The notes under the pieces were generated by a model that had not been told where the DNA came from, made no database searches, and worked only from the letters and a program-made list of their open reading frames with translations. DNA of 64,000 bases, taken from contig JABVXV010000012.1 of the NCBI GenBank assembly GCA_013365325.1, positions 62,001-126,000 of the forward strand, read 5' to 3'. The position numbers were made by a program, and so were the translations under genes. Source of the stretch: Dipetalonema caudispina. Taxonomy: Eukaryota > Nematoda > Chromadorea > Rhabditida > Onchocercidae. Below are positions 47,701 through 61,684 of this stretch, in pieces; positions within the stretch are counted from its first letter, which is position 1, and each line of letters opens with the position of its first letter.

Positions 47701-50700
47701 AATTTATCTTCATTGTGAGTTATTCGTGTTAACTTTGTGATTAAGGGTAGCTTCTATCTGCAGTTGAATTCTAAGGTATTTAAGAACCGCTGGTTTGTAA
47801 ACTATCGCTTATGAATCGGCCGTTTTTTTTTCAGCCATCTGATGTGGTATCACCGGGTTCTGAACTGTGTTTTTTGAATATACGCTCACAGATATATTCT
47901 CTACCTCTTCCGCACAATTGGTATGCTTATTCTACTGTTCCGGTTTATATAATCATTGATATCGAAGTACTAACAGTTTCTTTGTTCGAAATGGATTATT
48001 TATGAGAAGTATGCTGCAGTCTTCGAATCGCTTTTTCAATAACTTCGTGTTGTCAGTTCTTCTGTTAATAATTGTAAGGACAAAAAGTATGTTATATCAG
48101 GTTCGGTTATGTCCATCTCCATTCATTCTTCCCCTCTCACAGTTCTTTCTTTTAAATTTGATTAGTTATCTTTTTTATTCTGCGTATCGTCGGCTTATAT
48201 CTGGTCATTATTCTTTAACTTGACTAACGTTTTGATCAGTTGCATTTCTGAACTGTGTATACACTTTTTTTCTACTTGATTTGTGCATTGGGCTTCGAGT
48301 AGTTGTTCTTACTCAGGTACCTAGAAGGGCTTTGTGAGTTGTGGGTATTGTTATATTCATTGGCTACTGTTTTCATTTGTCATCAGTATGGTATGGGTGA
48401 GCCCTTCTGTATTTTATGGGTGAATCGCGAATTTCAATTTTATGATGTTTTAGCTACTGATCTCTTTATGTTTTTCTTTTCAGAGTACAGATTCTTGTTC
48501 CCTTCCTCCTTGCAATTTTGTTTTCATATCCCCTCCTCTCTTCTTTTTTGGAGTTGTAATCATCTACAAGGAATTGATGGGTCTGTTGTGTCATCCCAAT
48601 TTTTCTGTAACTTACAGTCGTTTGAATAATCAGTATTGTATTGCATTTGCATTACAAGCACAGCCCTCAGTCACTGCTATACTTGTTAGATTTTTCCTTC
48701 CTCTTGTTTCAGTTCTACGTTTTAAGCGTTTGTGTTAAGAGAGACCTTTTAACTTTTGTGAATATCGTTTATTATTTAAATGAGTTAGGAATAATATCTT
48801 ATTTGTTTATCATTTTGTTGTAACTAAAGGAACTGTTTTCATTTAAGCTTCTTTTCATGGGATATGAAAATAATGTATCATATGATATTTGACTTGTAAT
48901 CATAGATCATCTCGTCTTCCTTTTGTTATAATACGTTATGCGTTGTATATACAGAAGTTTTGTTCACTCTGAGTGAACCGTCGTCTTTAACGCGTCAATA
49001 TTATGACTTTTAACTCCTAAAGACGGGATAAGGTAAATTGGGCATAAATGTAGAACTGTGAATTTGATTGGACAAAAATATGCAAAATTTTCAGTTCACT
49101 TGGTTCCCAACTCGGTCTGTATGATACTAGTGAGCGTAATCTTAGTTTTCACTGCTGTGTACTTTGCGGTCACATATAATGTCCCAGTTCTTCAGACACG
49201 CACTGCCCTTTTAAAATAATGTGGAGCGCCGTATGATGTTGCTGATTAAGTCTTAAAGTTCAGCATCTCGTAATTTTGCGGTGCCTTTAATCTGTCGTCA
49301 AAATCAGATGGTTTGTTTGGTTGTTTTCATACTTGTTTGCTGTATTACAGAGAGATTGACGCCTATAAAAGTACTATATTTCTTGATGCATCTGCGGGAA
49401 AACATTAAGGGTTATGACAATTTATGTTCTGCACTTTTTTCTTTCTTTTCTGAACTGGTGTAGGCGATTTACAACACAAGAGAGTGATAGTAAGAAATTA
49501 AATGTGGTTCGGATGAAAATATGTCGGCTCGATCTGTGTAAAATATGAAATACTAGATGGATCGCAGATTCCAAACAAATCTATAATATAAAATGAGCAA
49601 TTCAATTAATCCGGCAATTACAAACGGTTGTGAACCATTAAAAAGGTCTTGCCGGATTGGTGGTAGTTTAAATTTATATTTAAAAAATAGTAAATAAAGG
49701 AAATTCCCAAAAAGTATTCGTTTACCGGTGGTTTTTGACTTGGTTTAATACTCCTGAAGGATATTTTCAATTGAACTTGGAATAGATGAGTTTTTCATTC
49801 TCAAGGCTGTGATTATGAAAGCAAAAGTGGTGTTTTCAAGCAGTCTTAACTAGATTTTAATTAATCATATGCTTGTTTGTCCTAGTTATGTATTAATTTG
49901 TTTGGATTTTATGAGCTATCCAAGTATACACTGTGCAATTGTTTTTGATGAGTTGAAATGGAATATGAAGGGCTAATGATGCGACACTCGCTCAGTGTGG
50001 TTGGCATTTATTTTTTTCGGAAGGAAGCGGTGTTACGGTAATAAAGTTGGACCATCTACGATTTCAAGATTGTTTGTCCCAAAGATCTGACTGCAGATAT
50101 ATTCAATAAACGTGTGAGAAATCCTGCATTTAAATGCAGAATTCTGGATGGTAGACAAGTGAGCTGAACCTTCTTTACTTTCCATCAGAGATAGGTTTCC
50201 TTTCTATGGAGAACCTAAATCATGTATGTTTTGTAAAATTCGTCCATCGGAGAGTCTTTCTTAGCGGTATTTCAAGAAAAACTTTTGAATTACGTTTTCT
50301 CTGGGCAGTGAGTCTGGCGTTATTCGGATCCTCTTTATGAGAGATGTACTATAAAGTCTTCGTTCTGTCTGGGATTTAATAGGAACCAATGGCATTGTTA
50401 TGATCCAGTTTTACTGAGTTAGTTATTTGGGGTTTTATCCTCATTCATTCATCCATGAAAGTAATGGGTTTCAAGTACTAAATGTGAAAGTCATTATGGG
50501 CATACTTACTACTCATGAGACTTCTATATATGAAAACATATCACTTTTAAGTAAAGATTGAAATGTGGGATTGGTATCGGGTTCAAATTTGGAGTACGAC
50601 TGGAGTATAATTCATTTTCGGGAAGAAACGATTGCAATTCATATTATTCGATTTCTTCATATTTGTTGTCCATAAATATTTTAGGCTGTTTCTAAAGAAA

Positions 50701-51531
50701 AGTACATGAGGAAAAGGAATGGAGCGGTACAGTAAACTTTTGTACTTATTCAATTTTTTTTTGCTGGAAAGATTTCTGAATTACTTTCGTTGTAAGTCCA
50801 CATTATTCATCATTATTATCTCTTGTCATTAATATTAATCAAGCTTCTTTTTTTATAATTTGAGTTCATGCTTTATTTTGCAGTGAAACTTTGAATGTTA
50901 AAACAGCTGTAACTCTATAAATTTGATTTTGTTGTAGTTAATGCATGCCGATATAGCAGAGTATGTCTTACAAAAGAACTTTTTTGATCTTTTTAGGTTA
51001 AGCAGTTAGCAAGATACATTCTAGTAATAAAGTTTAAAGATTCTACAGAACTGGACCTGAATATTTCAGCACAGCATGTTAGATAGAAGAGTAACACAGT
51101 ATCATCATGCAGACATATGTTCTCGATGTTTTAAGCAAATTAAAGCTATACTAACATTTATTAGCTATCTGAATCACTGCTTATAGAATTGCTTTTGGAA
51201 TAAAAACATATGAACAGTTAGGTAGACATTACATATCGTTTAAAACAAGAAACGAAAATAATTGCTTCTTGGGTTACTTTTCACCTGTTTGCGAAGTGGC
51301 TATGAGCTCTTTCCGCGTCGACTCCAGTAGGACAAAAAGAAAGCATTAGATAAAGTCGGAAGTTTCATTGTAAATTTCTTTTGTCGTGTTGTTCAGTAAA
51401 TCTTCTAACCCATATTTTTATATTGAAAAATAAGTTTGTTTGTTTTGAAAATCAGAGTATGTGCAGTTCATAAAAGTAATAAGTGAGGGTTTACATGTCA
51501 TTTTGAAATAGATCAAACCAAAGACAATATC
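47701..51531. other. 3' flank of the SET gene and intergenic DNA
   Basis: T-rich DNA with no exon that can be joined to a neighbour. Open frames such as 48303-48629 and 48002-48223 are F/L/S/Y-rich, as expected for translated T-rich sequence. An AATAAA hexamer lies at 49693-49698, nearly 2 kb after the SET-gene stop. The long T-rich stretch after 47700 could be a long 3' UTR. Confidence 0.5.
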
Positions 51532-51657
51532 ATGGCTTCATTTGGAGGTGTTAATATAAGCAGAGACGATGTACATTTGGGAATTGATCGCTGTCATATG
51601 CATTATTTGTATTTCCGTTTAGAATGTTTTGATAGATTACTAAGGGACTCATCGTGA
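51532..51657 (+). CDS. Tiny candidate ORF or exon, unrecognised
   Basis: An ATG opens 41 codons with a protein-like composition (MASFGGVNISRDDVHLGIDR and onward), ending RLLRDSS and TGA. The frame is open back to a TTGAAATAG acceptor-like site at 51511. It may be a first exon of the downstream surface-protein gene or chance; no donor linking it onward is clear. Confidence 0.2.
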   Translation: MASFGGVNISRDDVHLGIDRCHMHYLYFRLECFDRLLRDSS

Positions 51658-52601
51658 ATATATTGGATTATTCCGCTCGAAACTTCACTCAAGGGATTCG
51701 GTTTCTTAAAGCTGGTTCTTAGGAAACTTGCAAATATCAAGACATTTGCACTTCTTGTTCATTGATATGGAGAAGTTGGTTGTCGTGCATAGGAAGTGCA
51801 ATGTGCATTTATTTGTCGAAACTTCAACTGAACAATTGCAGAAGAAAAGCAGAGGGATAAGTGGTGATGACGATAGCATGCTACTTATTGGTGCCTTTCA
51901 CTTGGCTCAGATGAATATTGATCATCTTTTTTTCATTTCTTTCTTCTTAAGTACTATATTATTCTGAAACGTTCCTTCCTTGTACTTTTTCACATTATCC
52001 ATATTTCCTTAACCAGGCTCATATATTTTCATCCATTTCCTATCAACTAATTCGTCCTTTTTTTGCGGTATCAATCAAAACAAACCAATAGATAAATCCT
52101 AGTTGCAAATTTACGAAACATTATGTGAAAGATGCATGGCAAGGATGCAGGAGAACTTCGATTTTTGATATTTTTTCGTCCAGAGTTTGAAGAAAAGAAG
52201 GGAGGAGAAAATTACCCTATGTTATCTCTTATTCGAGCGGATTTAGGCCGGCTTTTTTAGCTTTTCTTTCTTTAAACGCTGTTTCTGCTCATCAGCAATC
52301 GCAGGAACTTCATCCTCAAATATAAATTATGAACTGATTTGAATCTTATAACTTGATGATTTTCCATTGACAGTAGCAATTTTAATACATTCACTGTATT
52401 ATTTTATATGTGGTGTTGGAAAACCAATAAATTCCTAATCTAAACCTAAGTCTATTATCTGTATTAATACAACTATTCTCGTAAGAGAAAAAAATTTCTG
52501 CTTTGACATTGATTCAGCTGAGCTAGTAAAATTGTATAAATTACAGGGCAAGTACAAAAATCAAAAATCCAGAAGGTAATTGCTCAAGAAAGGTGTCTCC
52601 C

Positions 52602-52781
52602 TACCTACTTCAGAATGTCCATGCTGTTATTACCAACATGATCTTGCGCTATTTTTTGCGCACATTCTGGATCATTACCTGTAATTTATTAAGTGGCGCT
52701 CGTAATGATTTTTTAGCGCATCAAACAATGCGTTTTTTCCATACCGTTCGCAATGACTTCCTTATATATGGTATAACCCAG
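52602..52781 (+). CDS. Possible upstream exon of the surface-protein gene
   Basis: An open stretch ends at a consensus donor (ACCCAG followed by GTAATC) in phase 0, which matches the phase-0 start of the exon at 53030. A hydrophobic part (AVITNMILRYFLRTFWIITC) could hold a signal anchor. The 5' boundary is unclear; an acceptor ACTTCAG near 52612 is possible. The composition is only moderately protein-like. Confidence 0.3.
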
Positions 52782-53029
52782 GTAATCTATAGGTTTTAAC
52801 TGATCCAGCAAATAAATTTCGATATTGACGTGATAACGATCAGTTTCATTGAACCTATTATAAGCTTGAAACAATGTTCCAAATTAATCATTTTTAATTG
52901 ATACTGGAGCTGGGCAAGTTAAACGATACTTGCTGAATTAATTATTCCTTCCTAAATCATTTGAATTGCTGGATATTTTTGAAGTTGTGCAAAATGACAA
53001 ATTGAGCAGTTGAAGGATATTAATTACAG

Positions 53030-56000
53030 GACTGTCAGCTATACTTCGTGGAACATATGAATTACATGCTGATCAAATCAATGAAAGTTGATCGAAGTAA
53101 TACATATTGCTACCCAAATTTAGTCAAACTTCATCTTCGGCAAGGAATCAAGCAAATTTCACTTATGCTTATAGTAAAGCAAGCCATGAATCGTATTTGC
53201 ACGTTACCAATCGAGATGCCATCGCTTCAAACTGTTAGTAACGGACAACTTTTCAGGTTACTCCGGAATTCTTTCTGTATTCATTGATGTAATGGTTTAT
53301 TAACTACTAGGAAGTAATACCTTCTGATATGGTTCAATATTTGAAATTGATTAAACCTTAGTGTTCATGATTTACATTTATCCTCAAGTAAAGTTCTTTG
53401 ACATCTAGCAAATGAGAACAGGCAAACCAAGAAATGTATCTTGTAAAAATATGCTTAAACCTGTTTTTTTTTTGAATAGTTTTCAAATTTTATCAGGTAT
53501 ATATGGATCAAATTCTGTAAATTTTATATTTGGTTGGTCGTAACAAGGGTTCTCGATTTACTGTCTGTTACCATTTCTCTTTATAAGCATTCAGAGAGTC
53601 TGATATTGCAGTGCTATTCTTGGGGTGTATGCTTTGAATTGATTAGTTTTGAATACATCGGAGTGTAGAAATGTTGAATCAGATCACTTCAAACTACATT
53701 ATGTTCAGGTATTCTACATCACTGACTTGTTAAAAATTCTACGTAAAATGCGATGAGTTACAATTGCAGTTACTCAGTATTTACTTCATTACCGTATGCT
53801 GCCTGTTCACATCTCAGAGATAACAGTTTCATTCTTGAGCCTGATTTATCCTTCATGGACACAACATTTTCTGATATTATTTATTTTATCAATGCCAATT
53901 CAGTTGGCTCTCAATGGGATATACGACAATTTCGGGTTTGTTTTCGATATCTTAAATTCTTGTTTCCAAAATTTAATTAATTTTATAAAATTCAACACGT
54001 TCAAGGCTATGCTTATTGTACCATTTCTTGGACTGAAAAACTTTTAGATAAAAACTGTCAAAAATTCCTCTTCCAAATGCTGAAAAAGTTCTGTTTCCAG
54101 ATAAATGAGCATGGTAACCTGGTAGCGCTGGAAAAATTTATTGTTTATCATCCACGAAAAGGTTTCTACCTAATCATTTTTTGTTCGTCCCAAAAATCGC
54201 AACTGAGATTCTATGCTCGTGTTTTTTCGAGTAAATTTTTGAGGAACATCTAATCACACTTCAAAATTGTTATTCTGTAGAAGGATGTTGAAAATTAAAA
54301 TTACTATCAGGTAATCATGAAGGCACTGAACAACTCAATCAATTCATCGTTGAGCTCGATTTGAAGCGTTCAATACTGTATATTTTCAATCGTCTTCAAA
54401 GAAATTTACTGTCCGAATGTTTGTTCGATTTGCTTTTCAGGTCTCAGCTTATTCTAGTCTAAATATTTCTAACTTCCGAAATTAACTTGAATTAACTTTT
54501 GAGATTAAAGCAAATAGTTAATTTGCAGGCCATCTCGTCTGCTCCCCAAATGGATTAAGTTCGACGAATCACACCGCACACATGCATGGCTTGAATCGTT
54601 TGCTGTTGATGGCCAGTTGATGATGTTCACTGAATCTATTCGCAATGTAATTTATCTTGTAGCCTTAACTAAATTAAAGCATTAACAGTGAAGAAAAAGA
54701 ATATTTACATTTTAACATCCATTTTGGTATTGAAGTGGATTTTTAACAGAAGTCTACGGAAACTGAAGCCAGTTAGTTTTTCATAGTTCTTCGTAGTTAA
54801 TTTTTCGCATTAATTCCACTTTGAATGAAACCACTGTAATTTTTATTGACGAGTCTCAGGATATGGGAGTTACTTCCGAACTGTATTTGACAAATTTGCG
54901 GATTCGGAATAGCTCAACACGGTTGCTGCATTTGGATTTTGTCGGTGATATTGGTGTGCTACGAAAACAAACTTATGCTGATTTATCGACAAGGAATATT
55001 CCCACTTTTGGTAACTGAATATCCATTTTAATACTGAAATTTTCGAAGCCATAATCGGCAGTCTAAAAACAATAAATTTGTGCTGAAATGATTTTTTTTA
55101 ATCTGTCGATCCAAACAAAATGGAACTCCTCGAACCATTACTACCATAGAATTCGTCATCCAGTGATAATTATAATTTAATCTTCGCAATTTTTTTCCAA
55201 AAAATGCAACCTCATTTTTTGCCGTGAGATTTCCAGTTTTTCTGTTCGGGATTCATCATTGATTTCTCTCAGAAACCTAGAATATCATTTTTTGTGTGTG
55301 GCTTATGTTACGAGTTCTTTCAGCTTAACAGCACTGTAACTGTAACTTTTCCGCTGTTTTTGAACTCGCTTACAATAGCAATTCCATTCAGTTTTAGCTG
55401 GTACTCATAATACGTGGTATAATATTAGCTTTTTACATTTATCAGGCTTACCTCTGAGCAAAATTATTTTGCCGTTACTTAAAACAGACAGATTATAGGT
55501 GATTTGAGGCAATTATATACACAAAATGTCCGAAATACTCAGTTAACAATTTCACACGCGTCATCAAAACATACCGTTTTGAATATGATGTCATCGACAA
55601 CAATAACATTAACGGTTGAAACGACTTCGACATCTACAATAGCTTCTGCTAGGAGAACAACAGTAAATGGAATTGATCGGTTTTATTCCGAAATCGAGAA
55701 TGATGGATCAAGTGGTATTACAGGTCATGAAATTCGGAAAGAAACCGTAACATCGACAACGGCACGCCCAACTACACTATTGGCACAGTATCCCACGCAT
55801 CAACGATGGTAAATATTACATTACAGATTTTCATGCGATGATTACCAACTAAACTAGCATCACTTTTTGAGATAGTCACCAACCTTTTACTTTTCAAAAT
55901 TTTCCTTTAAACCTATAAATTGTGTTTTCTCAAAACTGCTACAATAATACTAACGATGGTTAAGTGGTTTATCCGGAAATTTGCCTTAGAAGTTGAAGAT

Positions 56001-58065
56001 GAACCAGGAACACGTGACCTATGTGTGGAACATCTAAATTGAGATGCAACAAACTTGGCATGTTAGACGGATGCTTCAAAATAATGAAATTATGTAATTC
56101 ACTCTTGAGAGTTTAGTTTATATTCTTCAGATGCGATTATAGGTTGAACAGGACTAAAGACTAAAACATTGAGGCTGTCACAGTGACGGTCGAGCAATTC
56201 TCATCAAAAATCCCCAAACTGCGAAATTAATTTAATTATATTATAGAATAAGTATGCAAAATCCATCAGTTTCGTCTTTACCTACGATTACTAATACTTG
56301 AAAAATCTTCGATCAAAATAAGGCGAACTGCAATACACCTTTAATAGGTAGCACACACCTTTATTATATTATTAATACCGTTACTGCCGTCGTATATAAT
56401 CAACTGGAGTAGTGTAGCAAGCATATCTCATTTAATGAGAGTTAAGTGATTTTCCATAGCTGTTTCAGTGTTTCTGAGTACTAAAATTAGCAGAAAAAAA
56501 CCCTTGCACTTTTTTTGACTATTCTTATTAGGTTATGTATCACTTTGTTTTGAGATGAAATTTGCTTCAATACTGTCCGATAGCTCCATAAGTTTGCGTT
56601 AAAATTAAATGGATGGCAGGGAGCCTATTACCGAAAATATTGCTCCAAAGCTATATTAACGATAACGCCGCAAAAATTCCCAACATTTTCTTCCATCATT
56701 CATGCGCTGACAACATTTGATTTTTTGACCTAAAGTACGTTCTCAAGAAGATGATTGTATTTCCTCACATAAGGGAATTTCAACCCAGCCAACTTTTCGA
56801 ACTTCACACTCCACGCGCGAATGGTTTTTTGAATGACCTTTTCTTAGTCCGAGCTGGTATGATTTTTGTAATAATCTTTACAGAAAAAATATATACCAAA
56901 TGCGAAAAGAAAAAAGATACTTCTTTTGAGTTAAGAAAGCTTAAAGTCTCTCGCAAATACCGGCAACAGCAAACGACTTTTGATGGCCCATTTTGTTGAA
57001 CTAACCCTAAGGATACAAATTTTAGGCTCGATATTCAACAAAAACTGAAAAATACTGAGAAAACATCAAACAAACACGAAAAAACACTTGTAATTTTTAC
57101 GTTATGGAAATCCAAACTTGGCTTCATCTGTGTCAATTATTTGTCACTTCATTTTGATGCAAACAGGCGGAACTTGATACATCAACATAAGTTTAGAAAC
57201 ACGAAAAAATTAGTTTCGATGCCCTCTACTTGTCGATGAGGCTAACTACAGCGACAAAAAATTGCCAATTTAAGAAGTACAGATTTCTAAAAGTCGGTTT
57301 CCGGAAGCAGTATTTCTCGAAAGATTTCCTGATAAAATCATGAAAAAAAGAAACGAATTGAGCTTCTCCGCCTCTACCCGGAGAACAAGAGAAAAGGGAA
57401 GCAGGCCTAGTACTTATCATATGCTTCAGGAATATTGCAGGAAGCTTTTCAGAGACTAGCCACCGGGTGCAAGGGATTTTAACTATTATAAATATTGCCC
57501 ACGGTGGAACTTAAGTAGATAAGATATCCCGGCATACAGTGACACGTGTTGGCGTGAAAAGCTTTCTGCTGACAGCGTAGTTGATATGGCCTAAGTAGTT
57601 GACAAATTACCTTCGTCAAAAAGTCGTTGACATTCTTTCAGGTTTATCAAAGATGCTAGCAAAGATTACATGAAGGAATCAGAAAAGAACCTTGTTGGAA
57701 ACATGGAAGACAAGCAGGATATCACTTTTCCAAACAGTACTGATAGTGGATTATTCTGGGAGACCAACATTCCCAAAGTAGATGAAAGCAAAGAAAATGC
57801 AATGCTTGACAATGATAACCATATCTATGATAACAAAGTGAGGAACAAGCAAGGAACAAAAGAAGAAAAAAATGTTTTCCAACTTCCACAACAAATTGAT
57901 CCAGAAAAGGAGATCGTGAGAAGTGCAACTGCTGACCACAGCGAAATGACCTCACCACCGAATGCCACATTAAGATCAAACTGTACTTTGATTGTGATGC
58001 AGTTAAATATATTTATATGTTTACTTGCTTCTTTTCATGTATATTTGAACTTTAGTATTCCTTAA
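53030..58065 (+). CDS. Unrecognised surface glycoprotein with a mucin-like region and hydrophobic C-terminal tail (5' partial)
   Basis: Eight exons join in frame to a TAA: 53030-53256, 53770-53935, 54101-54161, 54311-54440, 54529-54646, 54797-55010, 55499-55808 and 57642-58065, giving 549 residues without a confident start. N-glycosylation sequons (NST, NET, NSS, NAT, NCT) cluster after residue 270. The exon at 55499-55808 is Ser/Thr-rich (TSTSTIASARRTTVNG) like a mucin stalk. The last exon is charged and ends with a hydrophobic segment (VMQLNIFICLLASFHVYLNF) running almost to the stop, so it could be a GPI-anchor signal or a tail membrane anchor. The segment LLPKWIKFDES followed by an FRINSTLNET strand faintly recalls the cadherin-like domain of dystroglycan/sarcoglycan, but I would not name it. 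The first two exons are the least certain. Confidence 0.6.
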
Positions 58066-58138
58066 CGTCAGTGATTCAATCACGAAATTTTCAAGTTTAT
58101 TTCTAATTGAAACAACTTTGATGATCTCTAGCACCAAA

Positions 58139-58144
58139 AATAAA
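58139..58144 (+). terminator. Poly(A) signal of the surface-glycoprotein gene
   Basis: A canonical AATAAA lies 74 bases after the TAA at 58065, a normal nematode 3' UTR length. It supports the proposed last exon. Confidence 0.6.
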
Positions 58145-58349
58145 CACCACTCAGCATAAATGCAGAGGTTACCAAATGAATCACGCAATATTCTAAAATT
58201 CTACATTAATGATACAATGGGGTATCGTATTACGTTTCATGAAGCGTTCTCATTTCGACTGGGATTGACCACACTGAAGGTCGGAAAAACATTTCGTAGA
58301 AATTCATATAAGCCCTTTCCCTTCGCTTCCACCTCACCTAACCAAATAA

Positions 58350-58526
58350 ATGAAATCCATGCGCAAAGTTAATGGTGTCGAAGCTGTCAGCTGCGAAGTG
58401 ACATTACTTCCAGGACCACTGAAAGCTTTTTTCCAACCTACCGTTGTAGGCAGTTCACTCAGCAAAGTAGGTATCAGTAAAAATGTGGACACGTCAAATA
58501 AGGGTCACTATACAATCACTGTTTAA
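58350..58526 (+). CDS. Short ORF of 58 codons, unrecognised
   Basis: An ATG at 58350 opens 58 codons to a TAA, with a balanced, protein-like composition in its first 40 residues (VNGVEAVSCEVTLLPGPLKA). A possible donor (GTAG followed by GTATCA) lies at about 58470, so it might be an exon instead. It sits after the poly(A) signal of the preceding gene and 2.3 kb upstream of the Ras gene. No family recognised. Confidence 0.25.
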   Translation: MKSMRKVNGVEAVSCEVTLLPGPLKAFFQPTVVGSSLSKVGISKNVDTSNKGHYTITV

Positions 58527-60786
58527 CTTTTAAAATCATTTCCATCTTAGGGAAAGGAAAAATGATCACAGTGCACTGAATGACAAAACGTCATATATTT
58601 CTCGAACTACTGATTATCTTATCAGCTTAAAATTCATAGAAGAATATTTACAACTAAAGGATACAACATGAAAAATGTACCCCAATATATGTCACGCCAA
58701 CAGAAATTGAAGGATATGAAATTTGACAGACGTGATCAATGATACGCACATTGTAATAATAAATGAATAAGGTGGATAAGATATGCGGTAAATCATAACT
58801 AACTGAGGGAATAGTAAATGCCAACAATTAGCATCGAAAATAACCGTTAGTTAGATCATATACTCTCGCTATCAGTAACTACGACAGATAGTACTTTTCA
58901 TAATCTAATGTTATTAGTGCTACTTACTAATTACTTTTTACGCTGGATAACAATCCGCAACCAAAAATCCAGGAAACACTAACGTGCAGGATGGAAATCA
59001 TAACCAATACTATCCAATATTCTTCGACAGTAAATCTCCCTTCCCGGCTTGAACAGATAACTAACAAAACAGTTTAATACTACACTAAACAAGCGTATGT
59101 ACGTGTACATAAATACATACAACTATTGCAACTACAGTTTTGGCTTGAAATATATAATTAGTTGTAAGAAAAGCAATCATAGCAAATGAAAGCATAAACT
59201 TTGGTAAGGAGGTGATAACAGATATTGTGAGAAATGAGGAAAAGTTGTACGAAGGACAAGATTTCAGAAACAATGATGAAGGAGAAGATGAGAGAAAAAA
59301 GAAACCAGTCGAGAATAACGCAAAATAGTGCGCAACGCAAAGGAGCAGTTAGTGAAATTCTATGATAATCTGAGATATGCAATAGTTGCACTGAGGGTCC
59401 AACAGAGTGATACATCACAACTATCATTGTTGGTTAAGCAGTAGTTGGCACAGCGCCATGGAACATGTCTTCCAGATTCGATTTGTTTCGTAATTTTATT
59501 TGGGATGGAAGGGAAGGTGTAGTGGGTGTAATGTGCTACTAAGAATGATGACTGGGAGATCTGGGTGTTCCCAGATTACTTCTCTATTTCTTTGATGGAT
59601 TTCCTAGACTGATAGAGGGATAGGATGGAGCAATTACTGATCGTTATGGAATGTTTAATCATGTTAAGGACAAGATTATCATTTATAATAAAGCAGTACT
59701 TAAAAGACCGTTGTAAGCTCTAGCATACATGCTATAGCAGTTCAGCTCTGCTGCACTGTATTCCTCTGAATGTTTCAGTGTGAAAATAGTTTCATAAGTA
59801 CTAGTGCTACTACACTGTCATCTTCATCTGTTTAACTGTTTTTTGCTTGCACTTTGCGGTGCTTTTATCAGAATGTTATCCCTTTGTGCTTTCTTCCATA
59901 CAAATAGGAGTGGAGTAATCTAGTTTATAAGTGATTTGTAGATGACGAATTGTTAAATTTAATGATGCATAGTAAGCATGAGGTCAGTCATGGTAGTAAA
60001 GTTCCTGTTGTCATCGGTGCCACTGTGTCATGTTAAGAAGGTGCTTGGCTGTTCTTTAGCTTTTTATATAAGAAATTCTTTAGCAAATTTTTGTATGGAT
60101 CAACGCACAGTCTTGCTGTTGTATTTCTAGTGGATTTTTACCACGATTGATGATATTAATTCTCTATTTATTCAGTTTAATGAAATCTGATCTGCCTTGA
60201 TAGAGTTTTACGTCAATTTTCCATGGCAGATTGGTTAATTTTTTAGTTTTAAATATTCCTCAATTCCATAATGGTGCAGCTTTCTTACGATACAGCCTTC
60301 CGTTATTCTAATCCATAATCCACTTATTGTTTTCTTGTTAATGCGTAAAGAAGGTTCTCGTCATAAAAGTAGAAACTTGACCACGAGAACCATGTTATAG
60401 TCGTGATATCCGTAAAACGGTTTTCGTAAGGAGCAGCACTCATCGAAAGCTATCCTCAATATATTAAAGCTGTGTACAGAACTTAACCATCAACGAAATA
60501 CATTTTTTGTTTGCATTGAACGGTTCAGGGAACGAGCAATCTTATTTGCAGTTTATTGACACGTTTCCAACAAGTTCTGTTCTTGTTTTCTGTACTTGCG
60601 CAGTCAGCACTGAAAACATCATTTAGATATATTCAAAAAGTGTTTCTGAGGATTGAAATCACTGCCGTACCTGTTGTATGATTGCTTTAAAAAATAATAC
60701 GTTTAGGGAGTTTCACGTGTTATCACGCTTTTCTGTGATTATTATCTTGGTGATGGAACTAGATTTTTTTTTTTTTTTCCTTTTGC
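58527..60786. other. Intergenic region upstream of the Ras gene
   Basis: About 2.3 kb with no supported coding exon. It should contain the Ras promoter and perhaps an outron. Minus-strand frames at 59085-59427 are I/F/S-rich and lack splice sites. Confidence 0.5.
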
Positions 60787-60788
60787 AG
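60767..60788 (+). promoter_or_regulatory. Trans-splice or 5' UTR splice acceptor of the Ras gene
   Basis: A tract of about 14 T followed by CCTTTTGCAG ends at 60788, 52 bases before the Ras ATG, with no other ATG read first in that frame. In nematodes such a site commonly receives a spliced leader; it could equally be a 5' UTR intron acceptor. Confidence 0.6.
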
Positions 60789-60804
60789 CTCTTATTTCGA
60801 ATGA

Positions 60805-61684
<880 letters not shown>

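Noticed and set aside
48303..48629. Plus-strand frame of 108 codons after the SET gene
   Set aside because: Phe/Leu/Ser/Cys-rich translation of T-rich DNA, with no splice pairing to neighbours.
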